Shown: positions 53,524 through 64,000 of the stretch, piece after piece
How positions within the stretch are numbered: position 1 is the first letter of the stretch
Layout: the number at the start of each line of letters is the position of its first letter
Origin: Silurus meridionalis
Lineage: Eukaryota; Chordata; Actinopteri; Siluriformes; Siluridae
Assembly: GCF_014805685.1 (NCBI RefSeq)
Contig: NC_060892.1
Coordinates: forward strand, 2,474,990-2,538,989
Direction of reading: 5' to 3'
Length of the DNA stretch: 64,000 bases
Position numbers and translations under genes: made by a program
The notes under the pieces: generated by a model
The model's input: only the letters and a program-made list of their open reading frames with translations
Told to the model about the DNA's origin: nothing
Databases searched by the model: none

Positions 53524-54258
53524 TCATGGCGTACGGCCATCTTTACTGCTGTTAACAACCTCCCAGGGCTCCAGCATTTTGGGTGCATTGCTTCCAATCA
53601 GCAGGTCCACATTAGCCTTTATACTAGGGGTTTTAATCTTTGCTAGGTATGGCCACTTAGCCAAATCTTCCTCAGTCAATATATTGTCTGCATTTACAGG
53701 CATTCTACCTTGTGTAAGGGTTTCTGGAAGCCTATAAAAGAGGTGTTCGTCAATCCCAGAGACCTCCAAGCCTAAAACTGAGTAGGCTGGTACCACTCTT
53801 TCTTGCCCCATGGTTTGTAGGAGAAAATGTGTTCGTCTCCCCGCAAGATTAAACCTTCGCATAAGCTGCTCTGAGCAAAACGTGGCTGAGCTTCCGGGAT
53901 CAAGGAATGCATATGTTTGAATTATTTTATCTCCGTTAATCGACTTAACTTGGACTGGCAAGATGGGAAGCAAACAACGATCTCCTCCGGCGCCTGTCTG
54001 ACCACATGTTTTCGGAGATTCTGTTGCCGCTTGGGCCCCTGATTCATTAAAAGTCTCAATAGACACATTGGCAGTCTCTCTCCTATTGATGTGAAGTAAA
54101 GTCGGATGTCTTTGCCCACAAGTATTACAAATCAAACGCCGTTCACAGTTCCGACTCCTGTGCCCAGAGCGTAAGCAGCCAAAGCAAAGTTCTTTATCCT
54201 TGAGGAGGCTTAACTTTTCTTTGTGTCTCATCTGTTTGAACTGTTGACAATGTTCCAA
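53524..54258 (-). pseudogene. BEL gag zinc knuckles and aspartic protease
   Basis: 245 open codons with CFGCLRSGHRSRNC and CNTCGQRHPTLLH zinc-knuckle-like motifs. The protease active-site box FLDPGSSATF follows (usual form is D-T/S-G; here Asp-Pro-Gly). Confidence 0.85.
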
Positions 54259-54299
54259 AGAGTGACCTTGAGCACAATATACACAACCTTAAATCACTA

Positions 54300-55028
54300 G
54301 TGAATCATGTTCTTGCGGCGCATTCCTCCATTCTCTATCGTTTTCTATTGATTCAATGGATGCAGTAGTTGTAGCAAAGCTGTTTCCTTTAATTCTATTT
54401 CCTTGATGTAACTTTGACCTTAGATCCAGTTATTCCAGATGCTAAGTCGCTAATGTCGCCATACAGTGGATCGGATAGTATTCTGACATGTCTTTCTATC
54501 AATTTCACCAGATTCACGAACGAAGCTCTACGTTCGGTTGTGTCTGATATGTCAAATGCAAGGGTTCTCCATCACTCTCTGAGCTTGAATGGAAACTCGG
54601 GAAGATTGCCCTGATGTTACTCGGCATATCCAATTCCTGCATGTACTGTAGTTCCTCCATCATATTACAACAGCCGTGTAGGACAAGAGAATAAGCCTGC
54701 AGAGCACCGACATCTTCAGTCTTTATTATAGGCCAGAACAAAGCCCTTTCTATGTATGCAGCAGCTGTTTTGCTTTAGCATAGCCGTACTCAGGTGTTAT
54801 GTGAAGGCAGCTACGGACCAGCTCCCTTGGCTGACCCCTAGTGAACTGCTCAAGGTAGTATAAATAGTCACTGTTACTAGCCTTCTCCTGCACTCCCTGT
54901 TCAAATGCTCTCATAAAGGATATATATTGCAGCGGATCTCCATCAAATAAAGGAATATCTCTGGCCGGCAATGATGATAAGCGTTGTTGTTGGACGAGGG
55001 CTGATGTGATTTCATTTTGCCTTTGCAT
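54300..55028 (-). pseudogene. BEL gag N-terminal part
   Basis: Begins MQRQNEITSALVQQQRLSSL with LPARDIPLFDGDPLQYISFM, a BEL gag hallmark. Frameshifted after 54750 and again near 54510. Confidence 0.8.
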
Positions 55029-55030
55029 AA

Positions 55031-55270
55031 CTGTAAGGGTTCTTCCTACTGCCTCAGGTCTGTTGGTTGAATATTAACTTCCCAGTATATGATGGCTTTG
55101 TCTTTTTGGAGATGTCCACTCTTTAGGTCTAGTTACGAGGTGTTGATCAACTCCCTGTGGCATCAATTATAAGGATCGTTTTTTTAATGGAATTATATTC
55201 TGGACAATATTTGAAAGGAATTTTATATTGTATTCACAACCTTTCAATTAGAAGGCCAGCTAACAACTGA
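55031..55270. other. Unassigned, possible BEL 5' leader
   Basis: Lies upstream of the BEL gag start; no LTR end recognised. Confidence 0.35.
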
Positions 55271-55625
55271 GCTACTTCATGCATTAAGTAATGTAAAGCA
55301 TTATTTGATGTTACTAGAGAACATTACATTAAAGTACAAAAGATATTAAAAAGAACTGAAATGCATAGATTTGTTTACTACAACACAAAGGTAATTTTAG
55401 AGAAAAAGCGTCGGGATACATGTCTAAAATGTTGCAAAACTTTTGTTGTCTAAATATATAATTTTATAGAAAACATTTTCTTTATTAATTGTTAAGAACA
55501 GCTTTAGTTTAGGATTAGTGTGTTAGAAGTGAGCTAACATTTCTGGGTAATGGTTGTTTTTTACACACTCCTCAACATTGTTTAACAGATCTCTCTCATC
55601 TGGCTTTGCTAAAATATACATATTG
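55271..55625 (+). repeat. Low-copy repeat D remnant with L2 scrap
   Basis: Matches 4480-4738 (ACACAAAGGTA, then TTAATTGTTAA, AACAGCTT). It ends with an L2 piece resembling 24590-24640. Confidence 0.6.
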
Positions 55626-56301
55626 CTCTGCACAATTTTTCCGGAATAGTAGTATATTTTTTTAGTGCAGTAAATAAAGACCGGTGTGCATCATCCTCAC
55701 TGCAATTTGTTGCTGCTTGAAATGTGTAAAGCTAATGAAACCTAAGTGTTATCTGGCTTATTATAAGCTTAGCAATATAATACAGTGAATGTGTCGTATT
55801 TACTTTATCCAAATAAGACGGGAAAAAACAATCTAAAACAACCATTTTTTTATGCATTCAACATTCCTCCAAAAGAATATTGTTCTAATAAATAGCTCAC
55901 AATGTTTTGTAATCTGTTTTATTCTCAAGCCAAAGGGTCCCAAGCATATCCCATATACATCATATATAATTGTATAGCATTCATTAAAGGTTAATTTGTT
56001 CTTTTTACACCATTTCCATCATTTCCAACCTTGTTGGTTTCTCAAAACATCTACAAAGTGCTTTATTATCAGAATTACTGATTTACATTTTAATATATAT
56101 ATTTTTTTATATGTTTTACATTTTTCCCAATAGTCTATTCTCTTCATTTAATACCTTTCCTCTTGGTGGTGCTGCATCCAGGAAAATATTTTATGTTAGA
56201 GTTTCTATTCAATCATATTTCAACCATCACGTGTTACCACGAATTAAATTCGTATTCTGAGAAACCACTAAATTAAACAAACAGAATCTATACAGGACAA
56301 C
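55626..56301. other. AT-rich, nothing recognised
   Basis: No open frame with domain features and no transposon end seen. Confidence 0.5.
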
Positions 56302-56313
56302 GCTAACAATACT

Positions 56314-57068
56314 TCTTCTTCTTCTTCTTCTTTCTGGCTGCTCCCATTAGGGGTCGCCACAGCGGATCATCCGTCTCCAGACCCCCCCTGTCCTCTACTT
56401 CTGCCTCTTTTAAACCAACTACCTGCATGTCTTTCCTCACCACATCCATAAACCTCTACCTTGGTCTTCCTGTGGCTCAGCATTCTCCTACTGATATACC
56501 CCATGTCCCTCCTCTGCACATGTCCAAACCATCTCAATCTCACCTCTCTCAGCTTGTCTCCAAAACGTCCTACATGCGCTGTCCCTCTGGTAAACTCATT
56601 TCTAATCCTGTCCATCGTCGTCACTCCCAACGAAAACCTCAAAATCTTCAGCTCTGCTACCTCCAGCTCCACCTCTGGTCTTTTACTCAATGCCACTGTC
56701 TCTAATCCATACAACATCTCAGGTCTCACCACAGTCCTATAAACTTTCCCTTTCACTCTCACAGATACTCTTCTATCACAAATCACTTCTGCTATCACTC
56801 TTCTCCACCCACTCCACCCTGCCTGCACTCTTTTCTTCACTTCTCTAACACACTCTCCATTACTTTGCACTGTTGACCCCAGGTACCTGAACTTCTCCAC
56901 CTCTTCTCTCTGCAACCGCACCCCTCCACTGCCCTCCCTCTCATTCACACACATGTACTCCGTATTACACCTACTGACTTTAAATCCCCTTCTCTCCAGC
57001 ATGTACCTTCACCTCTCCAGGCTCTTCTCCCCCTGCTCACTACTCTCACCACAAATCACAATATCAAT
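56314..57068 (-). mobile_element. 5'-truncated RTE LINE with 12-bp target duplication
   Basis: GCTAACAATACT flanks it at 56302-56313 and 57069-57080. The 3' (CTT)n tail on the plus strand starts at 56312. The coding part has MLERRGFKVSRCNTEYMCVN, a variant of the 38165-38230 region. Confidence 0.92.
56367..57002 (-). pseudogene. RTE reverse-transcriptase C-terminal part, open for 211 codons
   Basis: Contains EKFRYLGSTVQSNGECVREV, MLYGLETVALSKRP and a C-terminal LRWFGHVQRRDMGYISRRML. This is a continuous C-terminal frame lost in the other RTE copies here. Confidence 0.85.
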
Positions 57069-57083
57069 GCTAACAATACTAAT

Positions 57084-57349
57084 AATTCAATTCAATTCAA
57101 TTTATTTATATTGCGCTTTTAACAATGAACATTGTCTCAAAGCAGCTTTACACAGATAGTGGTGATCAAAAGTGAATATGTTCAATCAACAATAATAGCT
57201 TACATACAAAATTAAATAAATCCAAATACATTTACAATAATTAAATACATAAACATGAAAAAAATTAAACACAACCAACTGCAGAGGAAAGACTTATACA
57301 GTAGTAACATTGCAGATATAATTATCCTAAAATTTCAGAAACTGTCTCT
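57084..57349 (-). mobile_element. L2 3' tail and unassigned sequence before hnrnpm
   Basis: (AATTC)n repeats at 57086-57102 followed by the complement of the L2 3' end (GTCTCAAAGCAGCTTTACA). After about 57200, AT-rich sequence is unassigned. Confidence 0.7.
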
Positions 57350-57628
57350 ATAGGTTTCTATTGTCGTGGCGTCACAATGATGTGAATCGATTCCGTGACT
57401 CGTTCACTCGACTCACCAATTTCCCAGCATACCCTGCGATCTTCAAATATCCATTTCGTCGCTCCGCCGCCATTTTATCCGTCCGGCACAGGCAGCAAGT
57501 GAAGCAGACCGAGTGTGTCCGCCTTGTTTGACGAAAATAATCAGCACTATTTTTTTTTGCTTATTAAACCCAGTTATTTTTTTCCCCCCGCGTTCGTTTG
57601 CATGTCAGGAAAAGAAGAAACGCCGATA
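57350..57628 (+). promoter_or_regulatory. hnrnpm: hnrnpm promoter and 5'UTR
   Basis: A GC-richer stretch directly upstream of exon 1, with no TATA box. It has a CCAAT (57416-57420) running into TTCCCAGCATACCCTGCG (57421-57438), which matches the ZNF143/Staf-type SBS element. CCGCCGCCATTTTATCC (57464-57480) matches a YY1 site in reverse orientation. Such sites are typical of housekeeping vertebrate promoters, often near the start site. The TSS is inferred to lie around 57470-57500. Confidence 0.6.
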
Positions 57629-58085
57629 ATGTCGTCTGAGACCGCACCAGAGAAACCAGGCCAAGGGTAACGATTACAACGCAAACTGCTCTTTGTCCAT
57701 TTTTTGGCAATTATTTTGTCAATTATTACCGAACTAAAATACATTTGCAGTTTAACCATCTATATTTTTAGATTAGATTATTGTTTTTAGCTTAACTTTA
57801 TTATTATTTGATTTTGCTTGATTAGCATGAAAATAGCTAGCCGGCTAGTTTTGCTAACAAAGCCGATGGTCTTGTTTGGGCCTGTGGAGATTCGCGGCTT
57901 ATTTAGAAGCAACTCGAAACAAAAACGGTGTTAAATAATAATAATAATGTCGGATTTTATAGTAATTTAGATTTGTAGCTTGTTTAAGAAAGATTATGGT
58001 ATACAGTGCAATTTTATAGTCGTTTATAATAAACACTGATTTAAATGTGCGCTAGCTGACTAGCCGTTACTAATAACAACGGAGT

Positions 58086-58123
<38 letters not shown>

Positions 58124-60196
58124 ATCTGCAAAACAGAACTAATCACACATCCTACTTTGCCTTAAATCATTCTAAACAGACTATAATGTTGGGATCAAAT
58201 CTTCATTCAGATGCGTCTGTGATGGTATCTGTCTGTGTTTTTCAGCATTGAGGACCCATTAATTCTGACCAAATCACCTGGTCCTTTAGCAGAAATGCAC
58301 TGTTGCCTTGCAGACTCATTATTTTACCCCCTTTCACATCCCTACAGGAATCAACTTACCAGTTAGATATTTCAGACTTTGTACACTTGCACTTTGGTTA
58401 GTCAGGTTTAGGGCTGGAAAGTGGTGCAGTGAAGCATGGTGGAGGTTTCGTTGCGATTTGAAAGCTGAATTTCTGCAAATGGAGATTTTGTCAGGATTAA
58501 TTGCATTGATAACCTACTTTAGTGTAGAGGAAAAAGAGTGCTGGAAGTAGTTTTGGCCCTTACCTCAACATCAGAGGATCTGGGATTACATGAAGAGACA
58601 GAAGTATGTTAAGCAGACTTTGTAGGCTTCATGGATTGCTTTTCTGAAAAGGGGGGGAGATTGAATAACCATGTGTGAAAATGTGTGCCAGATAGGTAAG
58701 GCCCAAATCAACTCCCAACTCCAAGCAGTAAAAGCTTTTCTCCAGGTTTAATTTTCCCTAAGGAAGAAGGTAGATTTGTCTGATTTGATGTTTCACATGA
58801 AATGTATTTTTCTGTTATGGGAAGTGGATACAGATGTGATCCAAATAAATTTAGTGCTTTTTTTTGTCCCCTGTAGGAATGCAGTGAATGGAAAACCCGG
58901 CCATGATTCCCGGAAGGAGAGAACCTCCAAACGTGGAGGCGGTAGATTCGAGCCGTATGGCAACCCCTCCAAGAGATACCGGGTTTTCGTGAGCAACATT
59001 CCCTATGATGTCAAATGGCAGGCGCTGAAGGACTTGATGAAAGAAAAAGGTATGGTTTAATGGTGTATGCTAATGGGATGATTTTTTTTTTGGTGGAGGT
59101 CCCACTTGAGGTATACTTTAGAACAGTGAGTATCGTAGGTCGATTAGCAAAACCTCGTCAGGTTGGTGCTGTTTGAAGGCAGCTGTGTAGCACTCAACAG
59201 CATGCAATTGTGGTTGCGGTTGTGCACCGGCTTAAATTAAGACCGGGGGGAAAAAAAGGAAGAGATGTACATTGACTGGCGAGCTTTTCTCCGAGCTCTG
59301 ACGTTTCTTTTTTGCATTCGGGTTCGGAGGCGCTCATCGTGCACCATTGTTTTTGGACCCTGTAACTCTGACAATTGAGCCAGGATCTTCTCTAGGATTT
59401 CCTTTTAGTGCCAGAAGAAAATGGGACCTAGAATTATGTTGAAGTACTCATAAAATGCCCAGTGCAAGAACTGAGGTAGTTCTTAGGAGCATAGGTTTTA
59501 TAGAGGTTTAAAAAAAATGGTGGCTGCTTTTTTTTTTTTTTTGTTTGTTTGTTTTTTTTCTCCAGGAAGCCCCCAGGGCTTGTGGTGTGCCAGCATGAGG
59601 AATGAATTTCGTGTAAATTGGAAATCTGTTGCTTGTAGAATTAAATTGCATTCTTTTTTTTTAGGTATGCCAGAGCGAATGTTGTCACAGCAGATCTTCA
59701 CATTGTACCTTTGCCTGGAAGTGTCAGTTTTGTTGGGGTACAGGTCTACAGAGCAAAGCAGCTTCTTAAGCTCTTCTTTTTCCACATCTGAGCAACAGGC
59801 AGACCATCAACTCGCATGGTTGATCTTGTCGGGCATTACAATGTTTTTTCCCTTTAATTTTTTTCTTAACTAAATGGAAATGTACGTGGCTGCCTTTTAG
59901 GTGTTAACAATCCTTTGAAGATTTAACAGCAAGTTTAAAGGCCTCTACTGGCATTACTTGGCGATTTCCTTCTAGACAAAACTGTTTGTTTGGTCTCAAT
60001 TCTGAGTTCTCCTTTAGGTAATCATGGTGCCATTGCGGTTTGGGGATGCAGTTGATACGATATTGAGAACTGGCTTGTCTGTCAAGACAAAACATGCTCT
60101 GTATAAATGTGTTGACTGGTTGTACAGGTAGCTCTCTAATTGTGATCACTTTGAAGTTTCAAAACTGTTGTCAAGTGGAAAAACACCCAAAAGGCA

Positions 60197-60270
<74 letters not shown>

Positions 60271-63200
60271 AAAAAAGATCTTAAGGATGGATCGCGAGAT
60301 CGTAAATCTTATGGTCATTTATGGTGTCGAGGTTTTTTTATTTTTTTTTTTAGCAAGAACAGCTTAAGAAGTATTTTTTGATTTAAAGACTGCAGCTTGC
60401 TTCATGTAGACCTGTACCAAAATCGTGGTGCTTTGGGAGAGGCTCTGGACTAGAAAGCTGAGCTCACTGTCATTGCCTGGTTGTGTGTCTGCTCTAAACT
60501 CCCATTGTTTTCTCGGCTTCTCTCCCTTGGTGTGTGTCGTCTGGAATCTGATTTGTAGTGGGTGAGGTAACGTACGTGGAACACTTAATGGACGTGGAAG
60601 GCAAATCAAGGGTAAGTGCAAGAGACGAACCTCCATTTGTCCGCTTGAGTTTTCTTACATCTTTCAATGTTGGGGCATTCAGACTTTGGGTTTGAGAGTT
60701 CGAAAATGTCACCATGGGTGAACTAATAATTATAATTTTTTGGCCGAATGTGGACGCTGACTGTGGTTCAGAGCGGAGCCACAGGGGGTGGTTTCTCAGC
60801 TCCAGGCTCAATCTTCGTTCGTGTGCTTTCAGTCCCATTGTGGGCCGCATTCTGAACTTCTGTAATTTATTTATTTATTTTTTTTTAGTCTTACTGAGGA
60901 CTGAAAGTAGTGAGTGGTGTTCAGTAGATAATGATGGTTTAATATGGTTTCACCGAGTCGTAAGTGCGACGTAATAGATACTTGCTCATGGAATATTTTT
61001 GTTCTGGTTGTCTAATTTGTTTTAAGCTTCTGTGTTTGTTCATTAAGTGGAATGAGCTCAAGTTCTGCAACTTTAAATTATTAAAGAACACCACCAGAGC
61101 AGTGTTTACATATAATAAGTGCATTGAATGTTTTTATAATTTATTTATTTTCCCCTATACATGCATTACCATCACTGTTGTCTAATTGTTGCCTCTTGTC
61201 TGTTTTGTGCTCTTCTTGCCCATGGGACACGACCTGAAGGGTTGCGCGTACGTATTCCTGTTTGTTTCATTAAACTCTCTTTGGTTTTCTGCATTATTAT
61301 TATTATTATTATTATTGGAAAGCCTGATTGTTCTTATTGATTTTGCAGGGTGGTTGAGTTTAGAACTGAAGAACTAATGAAGAAGGCTGTGGATAAAGTC
61401 AATAAACACAACCTGAATGGACGTCCCCTGAAAGTGAAAGAGGTCATTTTTGATTACTTTCATAACCTTTTATTTATTTTTTTCAAAAAAATAAAGATTA
61501 GTTGTAGAATTTGGTGTAACAGATTTTTGTTTGCTGTTTGTACTGGCTGCAGGACCCAGATGGAGTGATTGCGCAGCGTGAAGCCCACAGGGCTCAGGGT
61601 GGTGGTGGAGGACCTCCTGGTGGTATGGGTGGAGGAATGGGTGGTGGTATGGGTGGAGGAATGGGTGGTGGAATGGGTATGGGACCCGGACCTGGTGCTC
61701 CCTCCATGGTCAACATCCCACCGAGTCTCATGAACAATCCAAACATACCTAATGAGATCATCCACGGCCTTCAAGCTGGCAAGATTGGAAGCACAGTTTT
61801 TGTGGCGAATGTAGGTTGCCTTTATTAAATAGATGTTTAGTCCGTGTTCAAAGACACGCAATTAAAACTGCTTAAGTTCTTACTGAATATGGAATTTCTT
61901 TTTCAGCTTGATTATAAGGTTGGCTGGAAGAAGCTGAAGGAGGTGTTCAGCATGGCCGGTGTGGTCATTCGCACAGACATCCTAGAGGACAAAGATGGCA
62001 AGAGCAGGGGCATGGGGACGGTCACCTTTGAAATGCCCATTGAAGCCGTGCAGGCAGTGTGTATCCTTTACAAAAGTGCCTGATCTATAAAACAGGAAGT
62101 GTTTCTTTTGTTACGAATGTTGTTTCTTCTTTTGTCTCCTTTTGAGCGTCTCAATTCTTCTTAACTCGCTTTAGCCATGTTCAATGGTCAGCTCCTCTTC
62201 AATCGGACCATGCATGTTAAACTGGTGAGCAGTCATTTATGCCTAGTTCTTTGTTTTTATTTATTTTTTTTTTGAGTGCGTTATAAATGGTTTTTGTCTC
62301 CTCAGGATGAGAAATCTATGCCCAAAGGTGACTTTGCACCTCCGGAGAGACCACCTGCACTCCCCCGTGAGTTATACTATAATACCCGATCTTTTAAACC
62401 CCAACTTCTCAGCCGTTTTATTTAAAATGAAGTTGCTCTGGAGAAGAGCGTCTACCCAAAAACAGCAGAAATTAAAACTTTTTTTTTCTCCCGGTGGAAT
62501 GCAGGGGGTCTGAGTGGTATTGGTCTAGGATTGGGGCCCGGTGGCCAACCCATTGATGCTACACAGCTGAACCGTGGTGGTGGGATGAGCAACATGGGAC
62601 CTGGAGGTAAATACATCGTACTTTTTCTTTTGCTTGTTTGACAGGTTTTCCATACTTCCCTCATCGACACCTCACTCTTCATTCATTCATGTTTCTGTAG
62701 GAATGGATGGGATGGGATTTGGTGGCATGGGTAGAATGGGAGGTACGTTCACTCCATCAGCCATACTTCATTCCATGGTCAAGTTTACACGGGAGTTACC
62801 AGTGTACTGGTAGAGCTAAACTAGTATGTGATTATAGATGTACTGCTGGATGAACAATTAGTTCATGGAGTTAAAGGGAAAATACATTGAGACTGTAACT
62901 CATTTCGAGGATTGAGTTTATGTAGAACTTGATGTACTTGTTCTGAGTTATGTGAGAAATTACTATTTCTTTATCGCTCTTCAGGAATGGATAATTTCGG
63001 CAGCGGAATTAACAACATGGATCGTTTCGGGCCGTCTGGAATGGGGAGGATGAATGGTGAGATACAGAAGTATGCAGTAAACGTTTGATGGGTTTTCTTG
63101 CACCTCTTCCACAAACTGAATTTTTATTTGTTTGGGTAGACATGGATCGTGGAATTGGTGCTGCCTTTGACAGAGAATTTGGTGGCCGCAACGAGATGGG

Positions 63201-64000
63201 CATGTCCCGTAATAACTTTGGAGACTCTTTTGACAGGGGTATGTCTCGCTTACCAATGACTCTAAAAATGTTTAAAGTCGGTTATTAGAAATTAAAAGTA
63301 CGAAATATCTGCTTTTCGTAGGCAATTCCATGGGCATGGATCGCATGAGTTCTGGAATGGACCGGCTCGGCACCAACATGGATCGCATGGGCAGCTTGGA
63401 CAGACTGGGCATGGATCGCATGGACCGTGTGTCTGATCTGGACAGGATGGGTTCTGGTTTCGATCGAATGGGCTCAGGCATGGATCGACTGGGGCCCAGC
63501 ATGGACAGGCTTGGATCAGGCCTGGACCGTATGAGCTCCGGCATGGATCGCCTGGGTCCATCTAATTTTGATCGTCTAGGCCCATCCAGCCTGGAGCGCA
63601 TGAGTTCAGGCATGGATTTTTCCTCACCCCCCATGGGCATGGACAGAATGAATTCCGGTCTCGACCGCATGGGGTCCAGCTTCGACCGCATGGGCTCAGG
63701 CGGGTTAGACCGCTTCCCAGCTCCAGGTATGGACCGCATGGGTTCCAGCATTGACCGCATGGGCTCTTCTGGTGTAGGAGGACAGTTCGATCGAGGTGCA
63801 GATATGGACCGGGGTAACTTTGGCAGCTTCGGTGCAGCAGGAAGGGAGCAAGGAGGGTCAGGAGCTGGAGCTAATGCCAGAAAGGGTTGCCAGATCTTTG
63901 TCAGAAATGTAGGTCATTTAAAAAAAAAAAAAAACTATCCCCCATACACTTAAAACCATCTCACTCAAATATACTAATGTTCTAATGTTCTCTGCAGCTG
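57629..64000 (+). CDS. hnrnpm: Heterogeneous nuclear ribonucleoprotein M, 5' part (14 complete exons plus first codon of exon 15)
   Basis: hnRNP M is a nuclear RNA-binding protein of spliceosomal and hnRNP complexes that influences alternative splicing. I read exons 57629-57666, 58877-59049, 60559-60611, 61240-61247, 61349-61442, 61553-61810, 61907-62060, 62175-62224, 62306-62366, 62505-62606, 62701-62742, 62985-63056, 63140-63238, 63322-63908 and 63998-64000. All introns are GT-AG and the phases join without a break, giving 598 codons in the window. RRM1 lies in exons 2-5 (RNP2 VFVSNI, RNP1 KSRGCAVVEF). Exon 6 is Gly/Met-rich and ends at the start of RRM2, which continues through exons 7-9 (RNP2 VFVANL, RNP1 KSRGMGTVTF). 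A Gly/Met linker follows, then the MDRM/MDRL repeat region. The third RRM begins in exon 15 and runs off the window. The start at 57629 has A at -3. An in-frame ATG at 57602 would add nine residues. Exon 5 uses a weak donor (GTCATT). The exon 2 end may be off by one base. Confidence 0.95.
57667..58876 (+). other. hnrnpm intron 1
   Basis: This 1.2 kb intron runs from a GTAACG donor to a CCTGTAG acceptor. It holds a (GT)n tract at about 58087-58121. Beyond that I see no transposon ends or further coding exon; short open stretches inside it look random. Confidence 0.7.
58087..58121. repeat. (GT)n microsatellite
   Basis: Uninterrupted GT dinucleotide tract in hnrnpm intron 1. Confidence 0.95.
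59050..60558 (+). other. hnrnpm intron 2 with (AT)n tract
   Basis: The largest intron in the visible part, about 1.5 kb. It contains poly-T runs and an uninterrupted (TA)n tract at about 60202-60264 followed by an A run. No recognisable exon or transposon. Confidence 0.7.
60202..60264. repeat. (TA)n microsatellite
   Basis: About 31 consecutive TA units inside hnrnpm intron 2, flanked on the right by a run of A. Likely polymorphic in length. Confidence 0.95.
61240..61247 (+). other. hnrnpm: 8-nt coding micro-exon of hnrnpm (exon 4)
   Basis: Exon 3 ends in frame with AGG before donor GTAAGT. The RRM1 core needs Gly-Cys-Ala next. The bases GGTTGCGC at 61240-61247 sit between an AG (61238-61239) and a GTACGT donor, and complete Gly-Cys plus two bases of Ala. 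The next exon at 61349 supplies the last base of Ala and continues with Val-Val-Glu-Phe. Without these 8 nt the frame is lost in the middle of RNP1. Confidence 0.88.
63322..63908 (+). CDS. hnrnpm: hnrnpm exon 14: MDRM/MDRL repeat exon
   Basis: This 587-nt exon carries about 20 imperfect copies of a short motif, usually Met-Asp-Arg-Met or Met-Asp-Arg-Leu followed by Gly-Ser/Pro-Ser. It then has a Gly-rich stretch and the first residues of RRM3 (CQIFVRN). It corresponds to the methionine/arginine repeat domain of hnRNP M. In the mammalian protein, as I recall it, the motif is mostly Met-Glu-Arg-Met, so Asp replaces Glu here. One unit (near 63612) has Met-Asp-Phe in place of Met-Asp-Arg. The exon keeps phase 1 in and phase 0 out. 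Confidence 0.92.

Larger units (their letters stand above)
49275..55030 (-). mobile_element. BEL/Pao LTR retrotransposon, LTRs not identified
   Basis: Order on the minus strand: gag (55028-54300), zinc knuckles and protease (54258-53524), an insertion (53450-52572), reverse transcriptase (52535-52150), RNase H (52123-51500), integrase (51397-50216), hAT insertion, integrase tail (49524-49275). No LTR was recognised. The DIRS copy adjoins its 3' side. Confidence 0.88.

Noticed and set aside
60094..60381. YIYIYI-rich open frame
   Set aside because: Translation of the (TA)n tract in hnrnpm intron 2.
61460..61861. Minus-strand frame with Thr-His-Ser repeats
   Set aside because: Antisense of the Gly/Met-rich hnrnpm exon 6.
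63272..63760. Minus-strand frame rich in Arg-Ser-Met-Pro, resembling an SR-type protein
   Set aside because: Antisense of the MDRM repeat exon of hnrnpm; the repeat makes all frames look ordered.

Overview
The window comes from a ray-finned fish nuclear genome. Two things show this. At the right edge is an intron-rich gene whose exons, spliced conceptually, give heterogeneous nuclear ribonucleoprotein M (hnrnpm). The other ~57 kb is a typical teleost mix of transposable elements: L2 and RTE LINEs, Tc1-like and pogo-like transposons, hAT elements, DIRS, BEL/Pao and Ty3/gypsy elements, and tRNA-derived SINEs. The mixture would suit a catfish or similar teleost, but I cannot fix the species.

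Layout. 1-3583: hAT-like end, RTE scrap, and a decayed two-domain C-type lectin copy (minus strand) interrupted upstream by a pogo-like transposon that itself holds two solo LTRs. 3584-7730: low-copy repeat D, a TIR element and a broken Tc1 with a nested solo LTR. 7730-12470: degenerate Ty3/gypsy chromovirus-type element (minus). 12471-15700: D repeats, an L2 scrap and unassigned DNA. 15700-19976: L2 LINE (plus) split by a TIR element and a solo LTR. 19977-22127: old Tc1 split by a near-intact Tc1. 22130-26603: more D, L2, Tc1 and pogo fragments. 26604-28290: two SINEs and an RTE 3' end. 29177-30683: lectin copy with an open reading frame (minus). 31450-33477: Tc1 remnant and D. 33478-41713: one Tc1-like element split by ~6.9 kb of later insertions (SINE piece, L2 holding an RTE, rearranged gypsy LTRs). 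41414-50467: a tandem duplication of ~4.5 kb units carrying a D piece, a DIRS element, a BEL integrase end and a hAT element. 50468-55030: rest of the BEL/Pao element. 55030-57350: D remnant, RTE and L2 tails. 57350-64000: hnrnpm promoter and 14 complete coding exons plus the first codon of exon 15.

How the parts relate. Only two host protein-coding loci are visible: the lectin pair and hnrnpm. The lectin and D blocks recur along the window, so the left ~50 kb looks like an old segmental duplication later filled with transposons. Paralogous copies supply several pre-insertion (empty) sites, so the order of events can be read directly. I found no new defence, toxin, CRISPR or operon-like system. 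The most distinctive observations are an 8-nt micro-exon needed for RRM1 of hnrnpm, the base-resolved duplication junction with GTTG microhomology, and the nested insertions dated by empty sites.
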